From positions 1 to 6,830 of the forward strand of contig JBLNBN010000066.1 in assembly GCA_050260015.1 (NCBI GenBank): DNA of 6,830 nucleotides, in the 5' to 3' direction. Below are positions 1 through 6,650 of the stretch, piece after piece. The notes below the pieces were generated by a model that had not been told where the DNA came from, did no database searches, and saw only the letters and a program-made list of their open reading frames with translations. The DNA is from JBLNBN01 sp050260015. GTDB taxonomy: Bacteria > Bacteroidota > Ignavibacteria > Kapaibacteriales > UBA2268. Position numbers and translations under genes: made by a program. Numbering within the stretch: position 1 is the first letter of the stretch; every line of letters begins with the position of its first letter.

Positions 1-519
1 CGGCAAAACTTATTCGGAGAAATACATGATGGCCAAATGATTCTTAATGATGCGGGTTTGTTGATTAGGAACTGGTGGTTGAAAATTCCTGATAAATTCC
101 AATCCATAGAATTAGGAGAACATATTATTATGCCAGATCATTTACATGGCATCATAAACATCTTGGATGCCGTAGGGGAGGACCCATACGTCCGCCCTCC
201 AAACAACGAAAATAATGCAATCGTAGGGGCAGACCCACGTGTCTGCCCTATAGATAACGGAACAAATATAGATGAAAACGTGGATTCGTCCCTACAGAAT
301 ACCAATAATGTTTCTTTACCACAAATCGTTCAATGGTTTAAGAGCATGTCGACGACCGCATATATCAAAGGGGTTAAAGAAAACAATTTCCCCAGGTTTA
401 AAGATAGATTGTGGGAACGGAATTATTACGAGCATATAATAAGAAACGAAAAAGAGAACATTGAGATAATGGAATATATGCGCAATAATCCGTTATCGTG
501 GGAATTGAAGAATGCATAA
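1..519 (+). CDS. REP-associated tyrosine transposase (RAYT, IS200/Y1-like), 5' end outside window
   Basis: The frame is open from base 1 (reads RQNLFGEIHDGQMILNDAG), so the ATG at 37 is internal and the real start lies upstream; family members usually have about 35-45 further N-terminal residues. Numbering from that ATG, the HUH motif is MPDHLHGII, with metal-binding His35 and His37 (bases 139-147). The C-terminal helix reads LWERNYYEHIIRNEKE and carries the presumed nucleophilic tyrosine, Tyr130 or Tyr131, followed by the family-typical NNPLSWE ending. Such enzymes are known to cut and join single-stranded DNA at REP hairpins and are usually single-copy domesticated transposases. Here the HUH and Tyr halves are separated by about 45 extra residues (about 45-90) that are largely encoded by REP palindromes, for example VGADPRVCP. 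Further REP copies start two bases after the stop codon. Both catalytic motifs remain, so the protein may be active; the long insert leaves this open. Confidence 0.88.
   Translation, partial: RQNLFGEIHDGQMILNDAGLLIRNWWLKIPDKFQSIELGEHIIMPDHLHGIINILDAVGEDPYVRPPNNENNAIVGADPRVCPIDNGTNIDENVDSSLQNTNNVSLPQIVQWFKSMSTTAYIKGVKENNFPRFKDRLWERNYYEHIIRNEKENIEIMEYMRNNPLSWELKNA
171..198 (+). repeat. REP palindrome copy 1, inside the RAYT gene
   Basis: GTAG (172-175) is followed by arms GGGAGGAC (176-183) and GTCCGCCC (190-197) around a six-base loop. Seven of eight arm pairs match. It is read in frame by the transposase gene as VGEDPYVRP. It is a diverged member of the same family as the copies at 222, 521 and 591. 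Confidence 0.75.
222..250 (+). repeat. REP palindrome copy 2, inside the RAYT gene
   Basis: GTAG (223-226) is followed by perfect arms GGGCAGAC (227-234) and GTCTGCCC (241-248) with loop CCACGT. The core sequence is identical to the copies at 521 and 591. It is translated in frame as VGADPRVCP within the transposase, in the same codon phase as copy 1. Confidence 0.9.
270..295 (-). repeat. Decayed REP copy 3, inverted, inside the RAYT gene
   Basis: CTAC at 292-295 is the reverse complement of the GTAG head. The adjoining arm ATTCGTCC (284-291) matches GTTCGCCC at six of eight bases and the loop ACGTGG (278-283) resembles the later inverted copies. The other arm (270-277) keeps four of eight bases. 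It looks like an old insertion that lost its hairpin while the reading frame stayed open. Confidence 0.5.
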
Positions 520-520
520 C

Positions 521-549
521 CGTAGGGGCAGACCCACGTGTCTGCCCTA
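521..549 (+). repeat. REP palindrome copy 4, two bases after the RAYT stop
   Basis: GTAG (522-525) is followed by perfect arms GGGCAGAC (526-533) and GTCTGCCC (540-547), loop CCACGT. The copy, including its leading C, matches copy 2 exactly over 29 bases. It could also act as a 3' mRNA hairpin for the transposase transcript, but no T-tract follows, so it is not an obvious intrinsic terminator. Confidence 0.9.
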
Positions 550-590
550 TGGACAAAATAAATGACGCGGGTTCGCGCACGAATACCGAC

Positions 591-618
591 CGTAGGGGCA
601 GACCCACGTGTCTGCCCT
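591..618 (+). repeat. REP palindrome copy 5
   Basis: GTAG (592-595) with perfect arms at 596-603 and 610-617 and loop CCACGT. It is the same sequence as copies 2 and 4. It starts 70 bases after copy 4. Confidence 0.9.
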
Positions 619-688
619 CTTGAAAACGAATACAACGTATTTACGCGGAACGATCGCCGTAATTTAAAATATTCGTGCATTGGAATGC

Positions 689-711
689 GGGCGAACACAC
701 GGGTTCGCCCC
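689..711 (-). repeat. REP palindrome copy 6, inverted, second arm type
   Basis: Perfect arms GGGCGAAC (689-696) and GTTCGCCC (703-710) with loop ACACGG. On the minus strand this is the same hairpin layout as copies 2, 4 and 5 but with different, still complementary, arm bases. The expected CTAC after the second arm is missing (CGAA instead), so the head appears to be lost. Confidence 0.85.
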
Positions 712-775
712 GAAAATTGAAAACGAATTTCGGACGGCGAATTTACGAATTCACGCGATCGGCGGATCGCATAAA

Positions 776-802
776 TGGGCGAACACACGGGTTCGCCCCT
801 AC
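776..802 (-). repeat. REP palindrome copy 7, inverted, second arm type
   Basis: Perfect arms GGGCGAAC (777-784) and GTTCGCCC (791-798), loop ACACGG, and an intact CTAC head (799-802), that is GTAG on the minus strand. It shares 23 consecutive bases with copy 6, starting at the T or G before the arm. Confidence 0.9.
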
Positions 803-824
803 AATTGCAACGAATTTTTGAATG

Positions 825-850
825 CGTGGAAAACATGGGTTCGCCCCTAC
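825..850 (-). repeat. Eroded REP copy 8, inverted, just upstream of hsdR
   Basis: The right side is intact: loop ACATGG (833-838), arm GTTCGCCC (839-846) and CTAC head (847-850). The left arm (825-832, CGTGGAAA) keeps only four of eight bases, so the hairpin is broken. It ends 35 bases before the hsdR start codon. Confidence 0.7.
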
Positions 851-885
851 AAATAATAATTTGTTATATATATTGAAAAATCGAT

Positions 886-3800
886 ATGGCATCCATCACT
901 GAAAACGACGTTGAAACTCTCGCTATAGAGGATTTACAGAAAATCGGGTGGGACTACCGCCACGGCGCCGAAATAGCCCCGGACGGCGAAGCTCCCGAAA
1001 GAAGCGGCTTCGACGAAGTTCTGCTGCTCGGCAGATTGGAGCGAGCCGCCGCCAGGATCAATCCTACTATACCGGCTTACGCTATAGAAGAAGCGATTAA
1101 AGAGATTCGGCGCGTCGTTTCCTCGGACCTCGGAGCTTGCAACGAAGCTTTCCATAAGCTTCTTACGGAAGGAATTCCCGTCTCCCTGCGCGTAAACGGA
1201 GAAGAGCGCGGCGATAGGGTGTGGCTCGTCGATTTTTCCAATCCTCAAAATAACGATTTCCTGGCCGTCAATCAATTTACCGTCGTCGAAAACGGACGCA
1301 ATAAACGCCCCGATTTGATCCTATTCGTAAACGGTCTTCCGCTCGTAGTCTTCGAACTTAAAAATCCCGCCGACGAAAATGCGACTCTCGAAGCGGCATT
1401 TCAACAGATCGGCACATACAAAGCAATTATTCCAACTCTATTTACATATAACGCGTTCGTAGTTATCTCGGACGGCTGCGAAGCTAAAGCCGGAACCATT
1501 TCCTCCGACTTTAAGCGTTTCATGGCATGGAAAACCTCGGACGGAAAAACGGAAGCCGCTCATAACATCGGCGAGATCGAAACGCTTATCAGGGGCATGC
1601 TGAATAAAGAGACGCTTATTGATTTAATAAGACATTTCATCGTATTCCAAAAGATAGAAACGACGCGCTTTACGGCTTCCGGCGAGCCTTTTAGCTACGT
1701 AACTAACGTAAAGATACTAGCCGCCTACCACCAGTACTACGCGGTTAACCGAGCGGTGGAGTCCACGCTCCGAGCCGCGGGATATACCCGCGCTAAAGGA
1801 ATCCGCCGTCAGGGAATTGTTATGGAACCCCCAGAGAGCTACGGCGCCCCGAGCGTAAGCGCGCAGCCGATAGGCGACAGAAAAGGCGGCGTCGTTTGGC
1901 ATACCCAGGGCAGCGGCAAGTCGCTTTCTATGGTCTTTTACGCTGGAAAAATTGTCCTCGCGATGGATAATCCCACTATAGTAGTAATTACCGATCGCAA
2001 CGATCTCGACGATCAGCTCTTCACGACCTTCGCCGCTTCAAAACAACTTCTGCGGCAGGAACCCGTGCAGGCGAGCGACGGAAACGACTTAAAAGATAGG
2101 CTGAAGGTCGCATCCGGCGGAGTAGTATTTACCACTATCCAAAAGTTCCAACCAGCGGACGGCAACGTTTACGAAAAGCTTTCCGACAGGAGCAATATAG
2201 TAGTTATTGCCGACGAAGCGCACCGAACCCAATACGGATTTAGGGCTAAAACAATCGGCGTAACCGCTTCGAACGGAAATAACGAGAAAGTGGAGATTGG
2301 GAAGAGAATCGTTTACGGCTTCGCTAAGTATATGCGCGACGCTCTTCCGAACGCCACCTATCTTGGATTTACCGGAACCCCAATCGAGAGCGTCGACGTG
2401 AACACGCCCGCCGTATTCGGGAACTACGTCGATATTTACGATATAGCCCAAGCCGTTGAAGACGGCGCCACCGTTCCGATCCACTACGAAAGCCGCATGG
2501 CAAAGATCAATTTAAGCGAAGAAGGAAAAAAATTAGTCGAGGAATTGGACGAAGAACTTGACGGCGAAGACCTTACTTATTCTCAAAAAGCTAAGGCAAA
2601 ATGGACGCAATTAGAGGCTTTGGTCGGCAGCGCTAACCGAATCGAAACTGTCGCTAAGGATATTATAGCCCACTTCGAGCGCCGACAATCCGTGATGGAA
2701 GGCAAGGCCATGATAGTAACCATGAGCCGAAGAATCGCCGCGGACCTCCACGACGCGATAATTAGGCTTAAGCCCGAGTGGTATTCCAACGAATTAGGCA
2801 AGGGAGCGATTAAAGTTGTAATGACTTCAGCTTCCTCCGACGGCGAAAAGATAGCTCGGCATCACACCACGAAGGAAGAGCGCAGAATTTTAGCCGATCG
2901 AATGAAAAACCCCAAAGACGAGTTGAAATTAGTGATCGTTCGGGATATGTGGCTAACGGGTTTCGACGTGCCGTGCCTACATACTCTCTATATAGATAAG
3001 CCTATGCATGGCCACAACCTAATGCAGGCGATTGCAAGAGTAAACAGGGTTTATAAAGACAAACCCTCCGGTCTCGTAGTCGATTACTTGGGGATTGCAG
3101 CCGATCTAAAGAAAGCTCTCTCGTTTTATTCCGACGCAGGCGGTAAGGGCGATCCGACTTTAATGCAGGAGCAAGCCGTGCAATTAATGCACGAAAAGCT
3201 AGAAGTAGTTTCCCAAATGTATAACAACTTCGAGTATAAAAGCTATTTTAGCGCCGACACCTCGACGAAACTCTCAATTATTTTATCGGCTGAAGACTAT
3301 ATACTAAACCTGGAAGACGGGAAAAAGAGATACATAGACGAAGTCTCCGCGCTTAGCAAATCCTTCGCTATGGCGATTCCCCACGACGAAGCGATGGAAG
3401 CCAAGGACGAGGTGGCGTTCTTCCAGGCCGTTAAGGCGCGTTTAGCGAAATTCGACGGAAGTAATAACGGTAGATTTAACGGCGATATGGAGTCTACTAT
3501 AAAGCAAGTAATAGATCAAGCTTTAATTTCCGAGCAAGTAGTAGATATTTTCGACGCAGCAGGAATAAAGAAACCGGATATTTCCATTCTCTCTGAAGAA
3601 TTCTTGCTGGAATTAAAGGGGATGCCCCACAAAAACGTAGCTATGGAAGTTCTCAAAAAGCTGTTGCAGGACGAGATTAAATCCCGCGCAATGAAAAATC
3701 TTGTGAAGAGCCGCAGCTTAATGGAAATGCTCCAGGATTCCATTAAGAAATACCACAACAAGATAATCTCCGCCGCCGAAGTAATCGACGAACTTATCTT

Positions 3801-4134
3801 ATTAAGCAAAGACATCGTCCAAATGGACGACGAGGCGAAAGCCATGGGATTAACTGATTTCGAGTACGCGTTCTATACCGCCGTTGCAAACAACGACAGC
3901 GCACTGGAGCTAATGCAAAAAGATCAATTACGAGAGCTCGCGGTCGTTTTAACCGAGACGATTCGTAAAACCGCTTCAATCGATTGGACAATAAAAGAGA
4001 GCGTAAAGGCAAAACTTAGGGTAGCTATAAAGCGAATACTGAGGAAATACGGCTATCCTCCCGACATGGAAAGGCTCGCCACCGAAACCGTACTGCAGCA
4101 AGCGGAACTAATCGCGAACGAGTTGACGAGGTAA
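886..4134 (+). CDS. hsdR: Type I restriction enzyme R subunit (HsdR), motor and nuclease
   Basis: HsdR joins an HsdM2-HsdS complex and, using ATP, translocates unmodified DNA and cuts it at a distance. The 1082 residues match the usual length of about 1000-1100. The N-terminal PD-(D/E)XK nuclease shows Asp143 (RPDL), Glu157-Leu-Lys159 (FELKNP) and the HsdR-specific QxxxY at Gln174-Tyr178. The SF2 motor follows: Walker A GSGKS (342-346), motif Ia ITDRNDLDDQ (368-377), DEAH (443-446), motif III GFTGTP (494-499), motif IV near 608-625, motif V MWLTGFDVPCL (688-698) and motif VI QAIARVNR (714-721). Residues about 815-1075 resemble the helical DUF3387 C-terminal domain that docks on the methylase. 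All catalytic motifs are present with no frameshift. The ATG at 886 gives the normal family N-terminus (ENDVETLAIEDLQKIGW) but has no Shine-Dalgarno sequence. hsdM and hsdS are not in the window. Confidence 0.97.
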   Translation: MASITENDVETLAIEDLQKIGWDYRHGAEIAPDGEAPERSGFDEVLLLGRLERAAARINPTIPAYAIEEAIKEIRRVVSSDLGACNEAFHKLLTEGIPVSLRVNGEERGDRVWLVDFSNPQNNDFLAVNQFTVVENGRNKRPDLILFVNGLPLVVFELKNPADENATLEAAFQQIGTYKAIIPTLFTYNAFVVISDGCEAKAGTISSDFKRFMAWKTSDGKTEAAHNIGEIETLIRGMLNKETLIDLIRHFIVFQKIETTRFTASGEPFSYVTNVKILAAYHQYYAVNRAVESTLRAAGYTRAKGIRRQGIVMEPPESYGAPSVSAQPIGDRKGGVVWHTQGSGKSLSMVFYAGKIVLAMDNPTIVVITDRNDLDDQLFTTFAASKQLLRQEPVQASDGNDLKDRLKVASGGVVFTTIQKFQPADGNVYEKLSDRSNIVVIADEAHRTQYGFRAKTIGVTASNGNNEKVEIGKRIVYGFAKYMRDALPNATYLGFTGTPIESVDVNTPAVFGNYVDIYDIAQAVEDGATVPIHYESRMAKINLSEEGKKLVEELDEELDGEDLTYSQKAKAKWTQLEALVGSANRIETVAKDIIAHFERRQSVMEGKAMIVTMSRRIAADLHDAIIRLKPEWYSNELGKGAIKVVMTSASSDGEKIARHHTTKEERRILADRMKNPKDELKLVIVRDMWLTGFDVPCLHTLYIDKPMHGHNLMQAIARVNRVYKDKPSGLVVDYLGIAADLKKALSFYSDAGGKGDPTLMQEQAVQLMHEKLEVVSQMYNNFEYKSYFSADTSTKLSIILSAEDYILNLEDGKKRYIDEVSALSKSFAMAIPHDEAMEAKDEVAFFQAVKARLAKFDGSNNGRFNGDMESTIKQVIDQALISEQVVDIFDAAGIKKPDISILSEEFLLELKGMPHKNVAMEVLKKLLQDEIKSRAMKNLVKSRSLMEMLQDSIKKYHNKIISAAEVIDELILLSKDIVQMDDEAKAMGLTDFEYAFYTAVANNDSALELMQKDQLRELAVVLTETIRKTASIDWTIKESVKAKLRVAIKRILRKYGYPPDMERLATETVLQQAELIANELTR

Positions 4135-4458
4135 TGGTAAAGTTCAATTTTGATTTAGTAAATCCCAAGCTTATTAAGAGTTAAATTTCTCTTTATGATT
4201 TCGATGGAATTCAGTTGAAGGGGCGAATATCGTCGTACTTTTCCCCTAATAAATATTCCAATAACACCCCAATTTGGATATATTTCCTACAGCATATTCT
4301 AAACAACACTCAAAAATCCCTTGTTTTCCTGTAAAAATAGAGTTAAATTTATTTGAATTAGCCGCGCGCTTCCTCTAAGCTTTTGAAAATTTAGAATATT
4401 ATAATAAAGCTCAGAATTGGCTCGGAGTCTATGTTCTTGGGAATAGGAGAGGATTAAA
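4135..4458. other. Intergenic gap between hsdR and the propeller gene
   Basis: This AT-rich stretch of 324 bases has no convincing gene, tRNA or repeat array. Two weak inverted repeats are visible after hsdR: AAGAG/CTCTT (4176-4180 with 4189-4193) and AGGGG/CCCCT (4219-4223 with 4243-4247). Neither is followed by a proper T-tract, so I do not call a terminator. A TATAAT at 4400-4405 lies 54 bases before the propeller start codon and may be its -10 box, but no -35 element sits at normal spacing (TTGAAA at 4383-4388 is only 11 bases away). A Bacteroidota TAnnTTTG box was not found. Confidence 0.5.
4445..4453 (+). promoter_or_regulatory. Strong ribosome binding site of the propeller gene
   Basis: AGGAGAGGA ends five bases before the ATG at 4459, with GAGG six bases away. 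It fixes the start codon and contrasts with hsdR, which has no such site. Confidence 0.75.
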
Positions 4459-6396
4459 ATGAGAAGATTTTACATTGTTCTGGCAGTTATTTTATTAACG
4501 GCGCTGAGCGCAAATGCGCAAGTAAATGATAAACCCCTTCGCCAACCCGCTTTCTTAGGCGGAATCGACTCCGCGTCGAAGAATTTCATTAGGCAGGAGA
4601 ACGCGAACCGGCATAAAAGCAAGGCCTACGAGAATCAGGATAGGCTCCAGGGAACTTTAATTGAAGACCCGCGCGTAATTTTTTCGACTTACCTCGGCGG
4701 GAACGGCTACGACTGCGGAAACAGTCTCTCCGTAACTCAGGACAGCGGCGTGTATGTGGTCGGATATACCGGAAGCACGAATTTTCCAGTTTCGGACGAC
4801 GCCGTCCAGAAAGAAAAGAAGGGCGGACACGATATGTTCGTTGGGAAGTTTAGTAAAACGGGGGAAAGGGTATGGCTTACCTACCTCGGCGGAAATGGAA
4901 CGGACGTAGCGACCGAATGCGTTACGGATAAAGACGATAATCTCATTTTGTTTGGAAAAACCAATAGCATAGACTTCCCAACCTCCGGCGGGACGGAGCA
5001 GGACAGTTCCGCCGGGAACATAGACGTAGTAATCGTTAAATTTGACCCAACGGGAAAGATAATCTGGTCTCGCTACTACGGCGGCTCGAGCGGCGAGATA
5101 GGGGACGGCATCGCCCTCTGCGCAAACAAGCGCGACTTCGTAATTACCGGCTCGACGCTAAGCCGGAAAGACGGCTCGGGAAACCGACCTCTGCCCGTAA
5201 CTTCCGGTTGCTACCAGGATAGTCTTGCTCAAGGCCCCAGCTACTGGCAAACGCCTCTGCCCGACGCGTTCGTATCTAAATTCACGGGCGACGGGAAGCT
5301 CGTCTGGGGAACTTATTTTGGAGGGAAACAAAACGACGCCGCCCACGCCGTAGCCGTTGATAAAGACGACAACATAGCTATCGTCGGGGAAACCAAAACG
5401 CAACTGCCTCCCGAACCGCCCGCCTTCCCGGTTACACCGGACGCTTTCAAAAAGGACACATGCCAAAAAGAAGATATATTTTTTGCGAAATTTGATAAAA
5501 ACGGAACTCTTAAATACTCAACAATAATCTGCGGAGAAACAGGAAATCCTGACGACGATACGCATTATGCGTACGATTTAGCAGGCGACGTTAAATTCGA
5601 TAGTAAAGGCAATACCGTAATTCTTGGTCAAACGGATAGTAAATTATTCCCTACTACTCCGAACGCTTATAAGGAAAAATATGATTCTTATGACGCCGTG
5701 CTTTTAAAGTTTTCCCCAAATAACGAAGTAATTTGGTCTACATATTATGGCGGTTCTTCAGGAGGAGAATACGGCGCCTCGCTCGCTATGACGGATAATG
5801 ATACTTTTTGGATAAGCGGACTTACGACTAGTCCAGATTTGATTGTTTCTGAGGATGCTTTCTTTAAGCCACATACTGATATAGGAGGTATTGCTCAGAA
5901 TTTAACTGCAAAATTTAATGAGAAAGGTTATCCTATGTGGTCTACAATTTATTGGGGCGGATTTTGCTATAAAATTGATATAATTACCGAAAACAATTTT
6001 TATATCACCGGTGAACAGATGGGAAGCCCGACTTTTCCTGTAACAAAAGACGCATTTCAATATTACGATAGCGACGGACCTTACGATAGTTATTTGGTAC
6101 ATTTCAACATTCTTATGCCTTCAGATACAACTGACACTCTAGATACAAATAAAATTATTCCCTTAATAATATACCCCAATCCAGTAAATGATATATTATA
6201 CCTACAAATCCCAGAAAACTATAATATTGAATCTTTTAGTATTTATGACATATTAGGTAGAAAAATAATAGAAACCTACGAAGGTAAAAATCAAAAAATA
6301 TTGCCTATTAATGTTTCTTACCTATCACCAGGATGGTATGGCTTAGTAATTAAACAGGAATTAAAAGAAGAAAGAGTTATGTTTCTTAAACAATAA
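4459..6396 (+). CDS. Secreted SBBP-type beta-propeller protein with T9SS type A sorting domain
   Basis: A signal peptide (hydrophobic 4-17, cleavage after Ala-Asn-Ala20, mature Gln21) is followed by a short N-terminal segment (21-74). About seven repeats follow, each opening with a variant of STYLGG and passing through DxxGN-x-GxT to DAF and KFxxxGxxxWS. They start near residues 76, 141, 205, 285, 355, 428 and 496, which suggests one seven-bladed propeller of the SBBP (PF06739-like) class. A Thr/Asp-rich linker (554-565) leads to the sorting domain: YPNPVND (572-578), IYDILGRK (595-602), LSPGWYGL (622-629) and basic ending MFLKQ. The protein should cross the inner membrane by Sec and the outer membrane by T9SS, then be released or anchored on the surface. 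Its ligand or activity is unknown. GC content drops sharply near 5460, inside blade four, suggesting a mosaic gene. A paralogue begins at 6651. Confidence 0.93.
   Translation: MRRFYIVLAVILLTALSANAQVNDKPLRQPAFLGGIDSASKNFIRQENANRHKSKAYENQDRLQGTLIEDPRVIFSTYLGGNGYDCGNSLSVTQDSGVYVVGYTGSTNFPVSDDAVQKEKKGGHDMFVGKFSKTGERVWLTYLGGNGTDVATECVTDKDDNLILFGKTNSIDFPTSGGTEQDSSAGNIDVVIVKFDPTGKIIWSRYYGGSSGEIGDGIALCANKRDFVITGSTLSRKDGSGNRPLPVTSGCYQDSLAQGPSYWQTPLPDAFVSKFTGDGKLVWGTYFGGKQNDAAHAVAVDKDDNIAIVGETKTQLPPEPPAFPVTPDAFKKDTCQKEDIFFAKFDKNGTLKYSTIICGETGNPDDDTHYAYDLAGDVKFDSKGNTVILGQTDSKLFPTTPNAYKEKYDSYDAVLLKFSPNNEVIWSTYYGGSSGGEYGASLAMTDNDTFWISGLTTSPDLIVSEDAFFKPHTDIGGIAQNLTAKFNEKGYPMWSTIYWGGFCYKIDIITENNFYITGEQMGSPTFPVTKDAFQYYDSDGPYDSYLVHFNILMPSDTTDTLDTNKIIPLIIYPNPVNDILYLQIPENYNIESFSIYDILGRKIIETYEGKNQKILPINVSYLSPGWYGLVIKQELKEERVMFLKQ
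4546..4641 (+). repeat. Direct repeat, copy 1 (N-terminal part of the mature propeller protein)
   Basis: These 96 bases are identical to 6735-6830 at a fixed offset of 2189 bases. Weaker matching extends left to about 4531 (AAACC-CTTCG shared with one substitution). Four consecutive mismatches (4542-4545 against 6731-6734) abut the perfect block. The true right limit is unknown because copy 2 runs into the window edge. Confidence 0.97.
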
Positions 6397-6398
6397 AA

Positions 6399-6403
6399 AA
6401 GGA
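6399..6403 (+). promoter_or_regulatory. Ribosome binding site for the 47-codon ORF
   Basis: AAGGA lies eight bases before the ATG at 6412 and immediately after the propeller stop codon. It supports real translation of the short ORF from the same transcript. Confidence 0.5.
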
Positions 6404-6411
6404 TTACTTCG

Positions 6412-6555
6412 ATGAAAAAGTATTTAGTCGCCTTTTTCGCAATTTGGATTTCCTTCGCTCTTTTCAATTTATCGTCGTTAAAAGCACAGTACTTCAACAA
6501 ATATTATACCTGGGCAAGCGAGAAGCACATGTGGCCTGGAAATGATATAAATTAA
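6412..6555 (+). CDS. Short exported peptide, probably the truncated head of a larger secreted protein
   Basis: The ORF of 47 codons starts 15 bases after the propeller stop codon, with AAGGA eight bases upstream. Residues 1-25 form a clear Sec signal peptide: MKK, a hydrophobic core (YLVAFFAIWISFALFNL), then SSLKA with cleavage before Gln26. Only 22 residues follow (QYFNKYYTWASEKHMWPGND and two more) before TAA. I recognise no domain. The mature start on Gln and the aromatic FNKYY segment resemble the beginnings of larger T9SS-exported proteins, so I infer a gene cut short by deletion or by a replaced downstream part. No other frame continues it up to 6650. The alternative is a genuine small secreted peptide. 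Confidence 0.5.
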   Translation: MKKYLVAFFAIWISFALFNLSSLKAQYFNKYYTWASEKHMWPGNDIN

Positions 6556-6650
6556 TCTATCATCTATTTATCCCATAAATCACTTTAATTTATAATTATT
6601 AATACTTAATTTTAGCATTAACATTGTTCTTTACTTCGGACTCGATTATT

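Larger units (their letters stand above)
520..885. other. Gene-free REP cluster between RAYT and hsdR
   Basis: This 366-base stretch has no credible gene. It holds five REP palindromes: two in + orientation (521, 591), then three in - orientation (689, 776, 825), a convergent arrangement like BIME clusters. The spacers also share pieces: TTGAAAACGAAT occurs at 620-631 and 717-728, and a variant TTGCAACGAAT at 805-815, each a few bases after a REP. The last 35 bases before hsdR are AT-rich (TTGTTATATATATTG). They are the only obvious place for an hsdR promoter, but I see no clear -35/-10 pair there. Confidence 0.8.

Noticed and set aside
561..580. CGCGGGTTCGCGC between REP copies 4 and 5, similar to one REP arm
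   Set aside because: Only a short partial match with no paired arm at the right distance and no CTAC head.
398..836. Minus-strand reading frames across the REP cluster (398-607 and 426-836) with recurrent GQTRGSAPT and RADTWVCPY stretches
   Set aside because: These peptides are the reverse reading of the REP palindromes and overlap the transposase gene; the palindrome has open frames on both strands, so such ORFs are expected artefacts.
171..850. Repeated palindromes as a possible CRISPR array
   Set aside because: Spacing is irregular (tens of bases, different each time), copies are in both orientations, some lie inside a gene, and no cas gene is present. REP elements explain them better.
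934..4012. Minus-strand ORFs inside hsdR
   Set aside because: They are antisense to an intact, fully motif-supported gene and have no recognisable domains.
4134..4184. A 16-codon frame whose ATG overlaps the hsdR stop codon (TAATG)
   Set aside because: The overlap resembles translational coupling, but the peptide is very short, has no recognisable content and is followed by non-coding AT-rich DNA. It could be the remnant of a lost downstream gene.
4219..4247. AGGGG...CCCCT inverted repeat starting AGGGGCGAA, resembling a REP
   Set aside because: Only five pairs, a 19-base loop and no GTAG head. It may be a heavily decayed REP or chance.
4383..4405. TTGAAA and TATAAT as a promoter for the propeller gene
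   Set aside because: The boxes are 11 bases apart, too close for a normal -35/-10 pair, and TATAAT is likely by chance in such AT-rich DNA.
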